Counted from the first letter of the stretch, positions 53,855 to 62,522 are shown. The stretch is 64,000 bases of DNA from Mesorhizobium tianshanense (GCF_007830515.1 NZ_VLKT01000019.1:58616-122615), one strand, 5' to 3'. The notes: generated by a model not told the origin, from the letters alone. Numbers and translations: made by a program.

Positions 53855-55603
53855 TCACGGCGCTGCGGCGGCCTCCCGAACCAGGCAATGCGCGTCCAGC
53901 ATGACGGTGTCGCGGTAGACGCCCATGGTGCAGCCTGGCGCCAGGCGGGCGACGAGCGTCGGCTCGTTTTGGCTGGCCCGCGCCTCCATCTCCGCCAGCT
54001 CGGCACCGAAAAAGCCGCGAAAGGTCACGGGGATCCGCGCCTGGGCAAGCGTGTCCTTGGTGACGACGAGGGCGTCGACGGGAAGCTCCCGCATCCGGTC
54101 GGCAAGGACCGACGCGTCGGTCGTCAGCACCAGATCGCGAATGATCTCCATGCGCCGGTGCACCTGCTGGTAGTAGCCTTTCTCATAGGCGATGGAGAGT
54201 TCGCGGTTGAACAATGTCGAACGCCCCGTCAGAACCGGTGAAAAATTGAGGTCTTCGGCGAAACCGCCGACCACGGCGTCTTTCGGCAGCGACCGGATCG
54301 CCGCGATCAGTTCGCGGTCGGCCGGCAAAGCGTTGCCTGTCTTGACGATGCTGACCGCGAGCACGCCGGCCAGCGCCGCAATGCCGGCGCCGATAGCCAA
54401 GGTCCTGCCGCTGTAGCGTTCGATCAGCGTTTGCGGCGAAAGCCGCGACCGGATCCAGTCGGACAGAACCGGCAAGGTGGCCAGCCAGGGCAGCAGCAGC
54501 AAGCCCGACGCATAGCGGCTGGGCAGATGCAGCTTGAACAGCACCGCCGCCGACAGCGCCGCGCAGATCAGCGAACTGACCAGCAGATAGAGCGGCAGCG
54601 GCGAACGGGCGCCGGAGGCCGGGCCGGGGCGGAACGTGCGCATGAGCAGGACAACGGGGCCAAGCCCGTTGGCAACGACCAGCAGATAGAGCCGCGGATC
54701 GAGCAAGCCCTTGCATCCGCCGGCGAAAATGCCGAGCCGCGTCTGGCACAGGAAGTCGGCCGAGCCATCGGCTCCGAGGACCCTGCCGCGCCCATACAGG
54801 AAGGTCGGGATCGTTCTGGCCTCGGCAAGCGTGAAGACGGGGCCGAACTGGCTCTCCCTGAGTAGGAAGGGCGCGATGCCGGCGACCGTCGCCACCGCGG
54901 CAAGCACGACCAGCGCCAGCCGCCGGCGGCCGAGATCGATCCACGGGCGCTGCCACGGTGTCAGCGCGGACAGTCCGATCACCCCGGCCATGACCAGCGC
55001 GACCTGCGGATAGACGCCGGCCATCAACAGCTGCGCCAGTGCGACCTGCAGGACCCTGACGCGCGCCAGCCCGTCGAGGCCGACCAGAAGCAGCAGCGGC
55101 CAGAAGGCGCGAGGCGTGCCGCTGACCACGATGTCGTCGCGCACCATGACGTTGAGGACGAAGACCGTCGCGACGAAGGCGGCAAGCGGATCGGCCCGCA
55201 TCGCCCTGAGCAGCCGGTAGCTGAAGTAGGCGATCAATGGAAACAGCAGCGCCGGCAGGATCTTGACGAAGACGAGCGGCTTGATGCCGACCAGCCAGCC
55301 GGCCCGGAAGACGGCGCGGTAGAGCCAGGGGCTGACCGAATACCAATAGTCGGCGACGAGATCGCCCTTGAGCAGCTCCGGATCGTCCCAGCGGCCCATC
55401 CAGGACAGGAACATCCGCGCGTCGTCCTGGATGGTTCCCTCGACGTGGAACACCGCCACCAGGAACGCCAGGCTGGCGATCAGCCCGAAGCCCAGCGACA
55501 TCGGCAGCCAGACATGGTCCTCGTCGTCGCGGCGTTCCAGCCGCTGCCTGAGGAACGCCACAAACGCGGCCAGTCCAGGCTGGCCGGCCGTCGGGGCGCT
55601 CAA
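53855..55603 (-). CDS. large multi-pass membrane protein of the glycan operon
   Basis: This 582-residue protein has about ten to twelve hydrophobic helices in residues 45-440 and a soluble C-terminal part. Early features are TIQDDARMFLSWMGRWDDPE and LVADYWYSVSPWLYRAVFRA; an acidic pair on the first periplasmic loop is the layout of GT-C type glycosyltransferases, though no family motif is sure. The C-terminal 150 residues (VGGFAEDLNFSPVLTGRSTL) resemble the soluble ends of such proteins. It probably transfers or exports a sugar. Start at TTG overlapping the previous stop (TTGA). Last gene of the operon. Confidence 0.75.
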   Translation of the reverse strand: MSAPTAGQPGLAAFVAFLRQRLERRDDEDHVWLPMSLGFGLIASLAFLVAVFHVEGTIQDDARMFLSWMGRWDDPELLKGDLVADYWYSVSPWLYRAVFRAGWLVGIKPLVFVKILPALLFPLIAYFSYRLLRAMRADPLAAFVATVFVLNVMVRDDIVVSGTPRAFWPLLLLVGLDGLARVRVLQVALAQLLMAGVYPQVALVMAGVIGLSALTPWQRPWIDLGRRRLALVVLAAVATVAGIAPFLLRESQFGPVFTLAEARTIPTFLYGRGRVLGADGSADFLCQTRLGIFAGGCKGLLDPRLYLLVVANGLGPVVLLMRTFRPGPASGARSPLPLYLLVSSLICAALSAAVLFKLHLPSRYASGLLLLPWLATLPVLSDWIRSRLSPQTLIERYSGRTLAIGAGIAALAGVLAVSIVKTGNALPADRELIAAIRSLPKDAVVGGFAEDLNFSPVLTGRSTLFNRELSIAYEKGYYQQVHRRMEIIRDLVLTTDASVLADRMRELPVDALVVTKDTLAQARIPVTFRGFFGAELAEMEARASQNEPTLVARLAPGCTMGVYRDTVMLDAHCLVREAAAAP

Positions 55604-56577
55604 TTCTTGCGTCCCCGCGACGGCCGCAAGCCGCCGCCGGCCGGATCGGACCGCCGCACCAGCCCGAGGAAATCGGCGACGAACGGCGCCCCTGCGATGG
55701 CCGGAAGCACGTAGCGCAGCGTCGCCAGAATGCCGAGCACAGCGGCGGCGCCTGCCGACAGATACGGTGCATAGAAATAGACGATCGCCGCGTCCCTGGT
55801 GCCGACGCCGGCAAAGGTGAACGGCAACAGGCCGACCAGGATCGACAGCGTGGCGAAGGCGGCGTTTTCGAGCACCGGCACATGTCCGTTCAGCGCCTGC
55901 GAAAACAGCCAGAACTGCAGCAGATGCGCGCCCCAGATCACCACCGAAACCAGGATGACGCCGAGCGCGCGCACCGGTGTCGCCCAGAACCATTCCGACA
56001 TCTCCTGCCAACTGCCGGCGAAGGCCGAAAGCGCCCCGGCAAGGCGGCCGGGCAGCAGCCTGCCGAAATGCGACAGGAAAAACGGCAGGATGCGCAGCGG
56101 CAGGATCAAAAGGACAAGCAGCGCGCACAGCCCGGCCACCGGCACCAGGAACCAAAGCATCGCCGGGCGGCCGATGCCGACGACGACCAGCCCGAACACG
56201 CCCCAGACGAGCAGCGACATCATGTCGAGCGATTTTTCGAGCACCACGATGGCAAAGGCGATGCTGGGGCTTGTGCCATGGCGGCGCGACAGCACATGCG
56301 CCTTGGCCAGGTCGCCGAGCTTGGACGGCAGGAACATGTTGAGCGTGCTCGCCGCCAGGATCAGCCGGTTGGCCTCGACAAAGCCGATGCGGCCGATGAC
56401 GACCAGCGTGAAGCGCCAGGCGGTCAACAGCGTCAGCGGAATGAAGAACAGAATGCCGGCGACAAGCCACCATGGATCGGCCGCGCGCGCCGCCTGCCAC
56501 AGTCCGTCGACGTCGATGAAGGCATAGAGCAGGGCGAGCAGGGCCGCGCTGACGAGCAGGCCGGCGATCTTACGCAT
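55600..56577 (-). CDS. flippase-like / lysylphosphatidylglycerol synthase TM-domain protein
   Basis: This 325-residue membrane protein belongs to the UPF0104/AglD2-like group. About eight helices are present, with FIPLTLLTAWRFTLVVIGR, AASTLNMFLPSKLGDLAKAH and the late PFTFAGVGTRDAAIVYFYAP signature. Such proteins are proposed to move lipid-linked sugars or lipids across the inner membrane, without proof for most. It overlaps the preceding toroid-type gene by eight bases and the next by four. Its place beside a GT2 enzyme supports lipid-linked glycan handling. Confidence 0.88.
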   Translation of the reverse strand: MRKIAGLLVSAALLALLYAFIDVDGLWQAARAADPWWLVAGILFFIPLTLLTAWRFTLVVIGRIGFVEANRLILAASTLNMFLPSKLGDLAKAHVLSRRHGTSPSIAFAIVVLEKSLDMMSLLVWGVFGLVVVGIGRPAMLWFLVPVAGLCALLVLLILPLRILPFFLSHFGRLLPGRLAGALSAFAGSWQEMSEWFWATPVRALGVILVSVVIWGAHLLQFWLFSQALNGHVPVLENAAFATLSILVGLLPFTFAGVGTRDAAIVYFYAPYLSAGAAAVLGILATLRYVLPAIAGAPFVADFLGLVRRSDPAGGGLRPSRGRKN

Positions 56578-58228
56578 CGCCGCCGCCTTGCAGATGCCGT
56601 TCGAAGCTCAGCCGGTCGCCGGCCGCCAGGCCTTTCAGCCGCGGCGCAAGGTCGATGAACGGGACCAGCTGGCTTTCCTGATAGACGCGGGCCATGATCG
56701 TCGTGGTCGAGCTTTGATGGCCTGAGATGCCGATCCTGCCGACATCCTGCCAGCCTTGCGCGGCCGAGATCTCGTCGCGCACCAGCCATCCCTGCGCTGT
56801 CTTTTCGAACTGCCGGCGGAAGCTGAACGGGGCGGCGGATTTGCCGGTGACGAGCACCTTCTGCAAAAGACGCCGCACGAGGTCGGGAAAGAAGCGGCCG
56901 AAGCCGAGCATGACGATGCGCAGCACGATGTTCTTGGCCGGCGTCAGCCGCGTGCTCTTGGCCCAGGCCATCTCGCCCGAGACGTCGATATGCGTTTCCG
57001 ACACGGCGACCGTCGCACCGCCGAGATGGGTGACGGCGACCTTGCCACGGCCGCTGAGCGCAAGCGTGATCCCGGTGTCGCTGCCGACCAGCCTGCCGTC
57101 GGCGAAATATTTGTAGACGCCGCCGCGCGACAGCGCCGCGACCAGCATGGTCGATGGGGTCCTGTCGACCAACAGCCCGCAGCCGGCGAACCAGGCGCGG
57201 CCGGTCCGTTGCGGCGGGTCGAGCGGCCTGTCGCGGCGAAATTCCCGCAGGGTGAACAACCAGCCCCACAAATGATGGCCGATGATGCGGTCGTCCGAAT
57301 AGCAGGGCGGCCTGAGCTCGACGAGCGGCAGCAAGGCCAGGTTGTTGATCCGCAGCGCATCCTCGTGCCAGGCGCCGGCGATCTCGAAGCCGAACGGAAA
57401 GAAGTTGAGCGTCGACCGGCTCGAATATTCGCCGCCGACGGTTCCGTCGGGATGGACGAAATTGGCCAGGAAATCGATCGCCGCGATCAGCTGTCCTCTC
57501 AAGTCGAGATCCGGCCGGCGCCGGTCGAGGTCGGCGAGCAGACCGATGGTCAGCGAGAGATAGCCGAGATCGGCGCCGCCATATTCGTCGAACCAGCCTT
57601 CGGCGTGCTGCCAGGAAAGCAGCCGCCGCAGGCGCGTCGCCATCGCCGCCTCGAAGCCCGCGCCGGGATAGCGGCGGCCGGCGCGTTCGAGGCAGGAGAC
57701 GATCAGCGCCTCATGGTTGGAGAGCCGCCCGCTTTCGGTGTGCGAGGCCAGCCAATGCGCCCTGCGCTGGACGAAGGCATCGATTTCCGGATCGGCGGCA
57801 ATCTCGATGACATCGAGCGTTTCGAGAATGGCGAACAGCGAGAAGGCGGCCGCGCCGGCGGCCCGTTCGAACGGATAGTAGTCGTCGCACGAGCCATCAG
57901 CATGGGCCGAGCGGGCGGCAAACCTGATGGCGGCCAGGATGTATTCGCGGATCTGGGGGTCGCGGTGGTAGACATTGCCCGGCAGGTCGTCCATCGACCA
58001 GACAAGCGCCAGCGGCAGCACGAATTCCTGCGACATGCCGCAGGGGAAATCCATCATCCGGTAATGCCAGTAGGCGCGGTCGAAGCAGCCATAGGTGGCG
58101 CTGACCGGCGTGCGGTCGAGCAAGGTGAGCAGCTTGGGGATTTCGGCCAGGACAAGGCTCGCAACGCCGCGCCGGACATCTTCAAACTGCACGGTCTTGC
58201 CCTTGCTCTTACTGGCTGTCGCCGCCAT
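56570..58228 (-). CDS. alpha/alpha-barrel, heparinase-like protein
   Basis: This protein of about 552 residues has a helical front half (ALVWSMDDLPGNVYHRDPQI, YPFERAAGAAAFSLFAILET, HTESGRLSNHEALIVSCLER) arranged like an alpha/alpha toroid. Its beta-rich back half (GVYKYFADGRLVGSDTGITL, KVAVTHLGGATVAVSETHID) is like the heparinase II/III fold of polysaccharide lyases. No signal peptide is evident, so it may act in the cytoplasm on an intermediate. It overlaps the GT2 gene by 20 bases and the next by eight. Catalytic residues cannot be assigned. The start ATG at 58228 was chosen; earlier GTG/TTG are in frame. Confidence 0.7.
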   Translation of the reverse strand: MAATASKSKGKTVQFEDVRRGVASLVLAEIPKLLTLLDRTPVSATYGCFDRAYWHYRMMDFPCGMSQEFVLPLALVWSMDDLPGNVYHRDPQIREYILAAIRFAARSAHADGSCDDYYPFERAAGAAAFSLFAILETLDVIEIAADPEIDAFVQRRAHWLASHTESGRLSNHEALIVSCLERAGRRYPGAGFEAAMATRLRRLLSWQHAEGWFDEYGGADLGYLSLTIGLLADLDRRRPDLDLRGQLIAAIDFLANFVHPDGTVGGEYSSRSTLNFFPFGFEIAGAWHEDALRINNLALLPLVELRPPCYSDDRIIGHHLWGWLFTLREFRRDRPLDPPQRTGRAWFAGCGLLVDRTPSTMLVAALSRGGVYKYFADGRLVGSDTGITLALSGRGKVAVTHLGGATVAVSETHIDVSGEMAWAKSTRLTPAKNIVLRIVMLGFGRFFPDLVRRLLQKVLVTGKSAAPFSFRRQFEKTAQGWLVRDEISAAQGWQDVGRIGISGHQSSTTTIMARVYQESQLVPFIDLAPRLKGLAAGDRLSFERHLQGGGDA

Positions 58229-59189
58229 TTCTGCTGCCGATCCTGCCACTGCCGCCAAAACGGTTGCGCCGCAATCCGTATCTCACATCTTCGAGCAGTT
58301 TTCGATTGATGCCGTTGATTTCGCCGAGAAGTGCACAAAGCCAGCACAGGAATGCGGCGATCATCATGATGGCCGCGAGGATCAGGCTGGGTATATGCGT
58401 GCGCTGGGTGCCTTCGAAATACAGGACGAGCCAGCGTACGCTGAGAAAGAAGCCAACGGCGAAGGGGACGAGGCCGAGCAGGAAGAATGTCAGGCCCGGA
58501 CGATAGATGAACACCGAGCGCAGGATCGAAATGCTGGAGCGAAAGACATAGCGCGGGATGCTGCGCACTAGGCGCGACGGCCGCGTCTCGCCATTGACCC
58601 GGATCGGCACCGAGACGATCTTCAGCCCGGAGCGCCCGGCCTGGATGACCGATTCCAGCGTGTAGGTGTAGGAATCGAAGATGTGCAGGCGCATCGCCGC
58701 CTCGCGCGACAGCGCGCGAAACCCGCTCGGCGCGTCGGCGACATCCGCGCCCGAGGTGAAGCGCACCACCCAGCTGCCCAGCCGCTGCAGCAATTTCTTG
58801 GTCGGCGAGAAATGGTCGATGGTCCTGATCGGGCGGCTGCCCACAACCAGCTCGGCGCGCCGTTCCAGGATCGGCTGGACAAGGGCGGGAATGTCGCTGG
58901 CATCGTACTGGTTGTCGGCGTCGGTGTTGACGATGACGTCGGCGCCCTCCTCCAGCGCGCGTTCGATGCCGGCGACGAAGGCCTTGGCAAGGCCGCGGTT
59001 GAAGGGGAACTGGACGATGTGGTCGACACCGCCCTTCCGCGCCACCTCGACGGTGCCGTCGGTGCTGCCGTCGTCGACGACCAGCCACTCCACGGCGTCG
59101 AACCCAGCCACGCTGCGCGGCAGGCAGGAAAGTGTCTCCGCCAGCGACGCTTCCTCGTTGAAGCAAGGTATCTGGATAATCAGTTTCAA
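58209..59189 (-). CDS. GT2 glycosyltransferase, dolichol-phosphate-mannose-synthase-like
   Basis: This 326-residue enzyme transfers a sugar from a nucleotide donor to a lipid phosphate carrier. Residues 1-215 are the GT-A domain with IQIPCFNEEASLAETLSCLP, LVVDDGSTDGTVEVA and the DXD-containing IVNTDADNQYD. The acceptor helix region (FTSGADVADAPSGFRALSRE) follows. Two C-terminal membrane helices (LTFFLLGLVPFAVGFFLSV, LILAAIMMIAAFLCWLCALL) anchor it. It opens the four-gene operon. Undecaprenyl or a similar phosphate carrier is the likely acceptor. Confidence 0.92.
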   Translation of the reverse strand: MKLIIQIPCFNEEASLAETLSCLPRSVAGFDAVEWLVVDDGSTDGTVEVARKGGVDHIVQFPFNRGLAKAFVAGIERALEEGADVIVNTDADNQYDASDIPALVQPILERRAELVVGSRPIRTIDHFSPTKKLLQRLGSWVVRFTSGADVADAPSGFRALSREAAMRLHIFDSYTYTLESVIQAGRSGLKIVSVPIRVNGETRPSRLVRSIPRYVFRSSISILRSVFIYRPGLTFFLLGLVPFAVGFFLSVRWLVLYFEGTQRTHIPSLILAAIMMIAAFLCWLCALLGEINGINRKLLEDVRYGLRRNRFGGSGRIGSRNGGDSQ

Positions 59190-59336
59190 GGGGATCCCGA
59201 TCAGGGTCTAAGTAAAGAAAACCCGGATATCCCATCCCCGGGGAACTAGGAAGATGGAAAAGGTTGCGGTGCGGCAATGTACTGATCAGTTAAACACGCT
59301 CGCCCCGCCCGCACGTCTCACAACCGGCAGATCACG

Positions 59337-59494
59337 CTCATAACGACATCGCCATCTCGCTGCCGCAGCGCGACCTTCGAGATGATCGAGCCCGCACCCG
59401 TGACAAAGGGCCAGAGGGCATCCTACAAGCCTGCGACGCCGCCCAACGACGTGCGCACGCTGGTGCTGCCGCGGATCAGCGCCGACACCCGCGT
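59337..59494 (+). pseudogene. remnant of an efp C-terminal region
   Basis: This piece encodes ATFEMIEPAPVTKGQRASYK and then PATPPNDVRTLVLPRISADT. It matches LPQRATFEVVETEPVTKGQT and following residues of efp (53263-53838) with about 70% DNA identity by eye. Front and start are missing and the local frame is broken. The rest of 59190-59901 has only the doubtful frame at 59540-59803. Confidence 0.8.
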
Positions 59495-59539
59495 GGGTTC
59501 GCGTGCTAGCTTTTCATCGTCCCGAAAATCCTGCAGGGG

Positions 59540-59803
59540 TTAGCTCTCCTCGCCTGATGCTTTGTGCGATGCTCCCGCTTGACCGCTTGTCTCGTTGGCA
59601 GGAGCCGATACTGACAGGTTCAGCCAAGGACGAGGCCCGCCGCCAGCACCGTTAGGATGAGAGACAGCGGAACGGCGAGAAGGCAGCACAACTCCAAAGT
59701 ATTGATTTGCCAAAAGTTCATCGGGCACTTCCCATATTGGTTTCCCATCTAAACGGGCGGACCGGGATGGCAGTTCCACGGAAAATGTCGGGGCACGCCG
59801 CAA
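59540..59803 (-). CDS. doubtful hypothetical protein
   Basis: An open frame of 87 codons encodes RSARLDGKPIWEVPDELLAN and QYFGVVLPSRRSAVSHPNGA, with protein-like composition. The only start is TTG without a ribosome site, and the frame is open well past it toward 59880, so this could be a truncated gene. No family recognised. Confidence 0.3.
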   Translation of the reverse strand: MRRAPTFSVELPSRSARLDGKPIWEVPDELLANQYFGVVLPSRRSAVSHPNGAGGGPRPWLNLSVSAPANETSGQAGASHKASGEES

Positions 59804-59901
59804 GTCGCACCGATCGGTCAGCCTTCCCCCGGTGGTCAGCGGCCAATGCTGTCGGGTCGCAAGCCAGCATGTGATTGCCCGGCGCCGGCACCAGTTGCCT
59901 G

Positions 59902-60504
59902 CTATCCTCGCGGCCGCCGCATCAGCATCATCCCGTAATGCACGGCCAACATATCCAGCCCCACCTTGAGCAGCTTCGTCACCACATCCCGCGCCTCTCC
60001 CATCTGTTCGGCCAGGCTCTTCACGGTCTCACCTTGGCAGCAGACTTTTTGCACCACGCCCGCCACTTCCCAATGCGCAAGCGCCCTGGTGGCGTCGGCA
60101 TGGGCGCGGCCGGCCGACAGGATGCTGTCGGCAATGCCGCCGCCGATACGTCCGCCGTCGACGCGCTCGGTCAGCGCCATCGGCTTGACGCCGTCCTGCG
60201 CCGAGACGCGAAAATCCTCGCGGTAGCGCATGCCCGCCTCGCGCTGCTGGCGCGACAGCGAGGTGATGCCGGTCAGCGGGTCGACATTGCGCACGCGCAC
60301 GATGCCGCCGGTCGGGCCGTCATTGGACACCTGGTAGACGCGCCTCGCCTCCAGCGTGCCGGCCGCCAGCCGCTTGCGGCCGAAGGCGTCGTCCTTCAGC
60401 GCGAAATCATGGCCGATCTCCTTGCGGATGCGCACCTGCTCGGCCTCTCCCTTGAGAAGTTTCGGCGGCTTGGGCGCCTTGGCCTTGGCGGTCTTCTTGC
60501 TCAT
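59902..60504 (-). CDS. DUF6456-type HTH protein
   Basis: This 200-residue basic protein begins MSKKTAKAKAPKPPKLLKGE. It contains MRYREDFRVSAQDGVKPMAL and a helical C-terminus (WEVAGVVQKVCCQGETVKSL, AEQMGEARDVVTKLLKVGLD) that reads as a helix-turn-helix. The domain seems to match DUF6456, found in alphaproteobacterial DNA-binding proteins. Function is unknown. It lies 60 bases after the cysteine-rich gene 60565-61017 and probably is the last gene of the operon driven by the promoter at 61393-61422. Confidence 0.72.
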   Translation of the reverse strand: MSKKTAKAKAPKPPKLLKGEAEQVRIRKEIGHDFALKDDAFGRKRLAAGTLEARRVYQVSNDGPTGGIVRVRNVDPLTGITSLSRQQREAGMRYREDFRVSAQDGVKPMALTERVDGGRIGGGIADSILSAGRAHADATRALAHWEVAGVVQKVCCQGETVKSLAEQMGEARDVVTKLLKVGLDMLAVHYGMMLMRRPRG

Positions 60505-60564
60505 GGGCAGTCTCCTCGTTTGATTTTCGCCTTCGCAGAACCTGCCTCCCGTTTGGCGATCGGC

Positions 60565-61017
60565 TCACACCGCATCCGCCAGAGCCGTACGGCGATGGTC
60601 GCGGAAGCGCGCCGCGTGATAGGCGCAGTAGCTTTTCAGCGGCCCCGTGCGCAGGCCGCAGCACAGCATGTCCAGTCCCGGCCGGCTGCCGGGCGCGTCG
60701 TTTTCGGGGTCTTCCTCCAGCGTCAGCTCGAGCGGCGCGCGGCAGCGGTTGAACAGGCAGTCGATGAAGCGCATGGCCGCGACATGCGGCTGGCGCCCGA
60801 CGGCGGCAGCCGGACGCGGCGCCGGCACTTTGAAGACTTCGGGCCCGTGCACCTCGCGCACGAACTGGCGCTGCGGCAGCCAGACCGGCGGCGCCAGCCT
60901 GGCCGGCGTGACATGCCTTGCAGGCCTGCCCTGCCTTGCCGGATGGATTTGCCCAGGCAGTTCTGCTTGCCCAGGCAGATCTGCTTGCTCGGGTAGCTTG
61001 TCGATGTAGGCGGTCAT
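60565..61017 (-). CDS. cysteine-rich protein with GcrA-like end
   Basis: This 150-residue protein has a Gln/Pro-rich first third (MTAYIDKLPEQADLPGQAEL) and a C-terminal zinc-finger-like part. That part has FIDCLFNRCRAPLELTLEED, LDMLCCGLRTGPLKSYCAYH and AARFRDHRR. The C-x4-C ... C-C-G ... Y-C-x-Y-H pattern recalls the C-terminal end of GcrA-type regulators but lacks the GcrA DNA-binding N-terminus. It is flanked by another small gene at 61089-61387 and the DUF6456 gene, all on the same strand. Function unassigned. Confidence 0.68.
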   Translation of the reverse strand: MTAYIDKLPEQADLPGQAELPGQIHPARQGRPARHVTPARLAPPVWLPQRQFVREVHGPEVFKVPAPRPAAAVGRQPHVAAMRFIDCLFNRCRAPLELTLEEDPENDAPGSRPGLDMLCCGLRTGPLKSYCAYHAARFRDHRRTALADAV

Positions 61018-61088
61018 GGTGTTCTTCCGTCTCAAGAAATTGCGTGAATGCCGAAGCTGCCCCCCTCCCGTGAACGGGGAGCAGGGAG

Positions 61089-61387
61089 CTACCTTCGGCG
61101 GCCAAGCATCGCCTCGGCCGCCGCGCGGGTGGCGCCGGAAACCGCCCTGCCCGTTTGCCGGTCGAAGGCGATGATCGCCTCGGTGCGGATGCACGAAAGG
61201 CCCGTATTGCACGCGCGGAAATTCGTGGCCGGAGCCGTGAGGGGGGGGGGGCGGCTCCGGCCGTTCCGGTCGCCGCCGGTGACGGCAGGGCGGCCGGATC
61301 CGAGGCGCAGGCCTCGGGCTTCGTCCCGGCCGGGGAGGACAGCCGGGACGGATGGGAAAGCGGAATGGGGCGATGCGGCTTGTGCAT
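61089..61387 (-). CDS. small protein interrupted by a C11 homopolymer
   Basis: The first frame from the ATG at 61387 encodes MHKPHRPIPLSHPSRLSSPA and onward to AATGTAGAAPP. The second frame, after the C11 run (61241-61251), encodes NFRACNTGLSCIRTEAIIAF and DRQTGRAVSGATRAAAEAML. Each half looks like protein and they join only if the run changes by one base (or two). So the gene is either phase-variable by slipped-strand change or mis-sequenced at the run. It begins five bases after the TATATA element, hence a leaderless transcript is likely. No family recognised. Confidence 0.45.
61227..61262. repeat. 11-bp inverted repeat enclosing a G11 tract
   Basis: Arms GGCCGGAGCCG and CGGCTCCGGCC are exact reverse complements; between them is TGA plus 11 Gs. 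The tract lies inside the coding region 61089-61387. Such homopolymers are prone to length change. Confidence 0.85.
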
Positions 61388-61392
61388 GGCCG

Positions 61393-61422
61393 TATATAAG
61401 CATAACTCAAAAATCTATGCAA
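61393..61422 (-). promoter_or_regulatory. promoter with repressor operator, site 1
   Basis: On the minus strand TTGCAT, 18 bases, TATATA forms a standard promoter reading into the gene at 61387. A 21-bp sequence (61394-61414, core TAAGCATAACTCAAAAA) fills most of the spacer and extends into the -10 element. The identical sequence recurs inverted at 62627-62647. The site also lies 19 bases upstream of the repressor start at 61434, so the repressor would control both its own gene and the divergent operon. Confidence 0.7.
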
Positions 61423-61433
61423 GCCATTCTTTC

Positions 61434-62165
61434 ATGGACGAAACCGATTCTTATGTTTCAGATGGCGCCATGGCGAAAACCTCATTGTCGATCAAGGTCG
61501 GGGCGGCGATCCGCAAGGCGCGCAAGCAGCGCGGCCTGGTGATGCGCCACATTGCCGAGCACAACGACACCGACGTCGCCGCCGTCGGCAATTGGGAAAC
61601 CGGCCGCAACCTGCCCAAGACCGAGAACCTTTTGAAGACCGCCGCCTTCCTGCGCGTCGACCCGGTGGCGCTCGGCAAGGGCGAGGTCGTCTTCCTCGAC
61701 GACGCCGACAATGTCGCCGACGCCGAGATCGTCACCGATGCCGCCCCCCTGCCCGCTGGCCCCATGGACATCGAGCTTCTGGGCGCCGCGGTCGGCGGCG
61801 ACGACGGCGATTTCACCTTCAACGGCGAGGTCGCCGGCTATGTCCAGCGCCCGCCCGGCATCGCCCATTTGCGCAAGGTGTTCGCGCTGCATGTGCTCTC
61901 CGACTCGATGGTGCCGCGCTACGAGCCCGGCGAGATGCTTTATTGCGGCGGTCGCGACGCCGTGCCCGGCGACCATGTGGTGATCGAGATGTTCCCCGAG
62001 GAAAACGAGCGCAACGGCAAGGCCTTCATCAAGAAGCTGGTCAAGCGCACCGCCGCCGAGCTGGTCGTCGAGCAGTACAACCCGCCGAAGACGCTGACCT
62101 TCAACCGCTACGCGATCAAGGCCGTCTTCCGCGTCATCCCGCTCAAGGAACTGCTGGGGTACTGA
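61434..62165 (+). CDS. XRE/S24 (CI/LexA-like) transcriptional repressor
   Basis: This 243-residue protein joins an N-terminal XRE helix-turn-helix (about residues 20-75, IRKARKQRGLVMRHIAEHN and AAVGNWETGRNLP) to a C-terminal S24/LexA-type peptidase. The catalytic Ser is in LHVLSDSMVPRYEPGE and the Lys in GKAFIKKLVKRT. The cleavage site in the linker is not clear. RecA-assisted self-cleavage after DNA damage would release its targets. The ATG at 61434 is 19 bases after the operator; an ATG at 61470 is also possible. It is probably autoregulated. It resembles phage repressors, but no phage structural genes are near. Confidence 0.9.
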   Translation: MDETDSYVSDGAMAKTSLSIKVGAAIRKARKQRGLVMRHIAEHNDTDVAAVGNWETGRNLPKTENLLKTAAFLRVDPVALGKGEVVFLDDADNVADAEIVTDAAPLPAGPMDIELLGAAVGGDDGDFTFNGEVAGYVQRPPGIAHLRKVFALHVLSDSMVPRYEPGEMLYCGGRDAVPGDHVVIEMFPEENERNGKAFIKKLVKRTAAELVVEQYNPPKTLTFNRYAIKAVFRVIPLKELLGY

Positions 62166-62219
62166 GGGGCGGGGCGTTATCTCCCCCATTGCGGGGGAGA
62201 TGGCGTTTCCGCCACCCCA

Positions 62220-62522
62220 TCAAGCCCGCCTGGATCTCTCCAAGGGAACCTCGCGCTCGCTAAGCATCCGCGCCTCGGCGCGGCGCTGCTGCTGCTCGTC
62301 GATGAACGCCGCCCGGATCGAAACCGCCCCGCCCGGCAATCCGTCGGCTCGGCAGGCCTTGCAGACAAGGCGCCCGGAAAGCGCCGCCAGCGGCGTCTGC
62401 GCGGTCACCCCGAAGCGCCTCAGCTCGGCCGGCTTCCACCATCTGTTGCGGCCGCAGTCGATACACTCGACCGCAATCGAGACGACCTCGGCGATCGTCG
62501 CTTCCTTGCCCGGCAATGCCAT
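62220..62522 (-). CDS. small zinc-ribbon protein
   Basis: This 100-residue protein begins MALPGKEATIAEVVSIAVEC and has the cysteine pairs CIDCGRNRW and LVCKACRADG, about 30 residues apart. That suggests one zinc ribbon, likely binding nucleic acid. The tail (AAFIDEQQQRRAEARMLSER) is a charged helix. GGAGACG precedes the ATG at 62522; the open frame continues to 62693. It faces the operator site at 62627-62647 and is convergent with the repressor gene. No family recognised. Confidence 0.68.
   Translation of the reverse strand: MALPGKEATIAEVVSIAVECIDCGRNRWWKPAELRRFGVTAQTPLAALSGRLVCKACRADGLPGGAVSIRAAFIDEQQQRRAEARMLSEREVPLERSRRA

Noticed and set aside
55882..56658. Antisense 258-codon frame over the flippase-like gene
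   Set aside because: Gln/Arg/His-rich shadow of a real membrane protein on the other strand.
59768..59872. A short plus-strand frame beginning MAVPRK, like the start of ribosomal protein L32
   Set aside because: Only the first few residues agree. The later L32 motifs are missing and there is no ribosome site.
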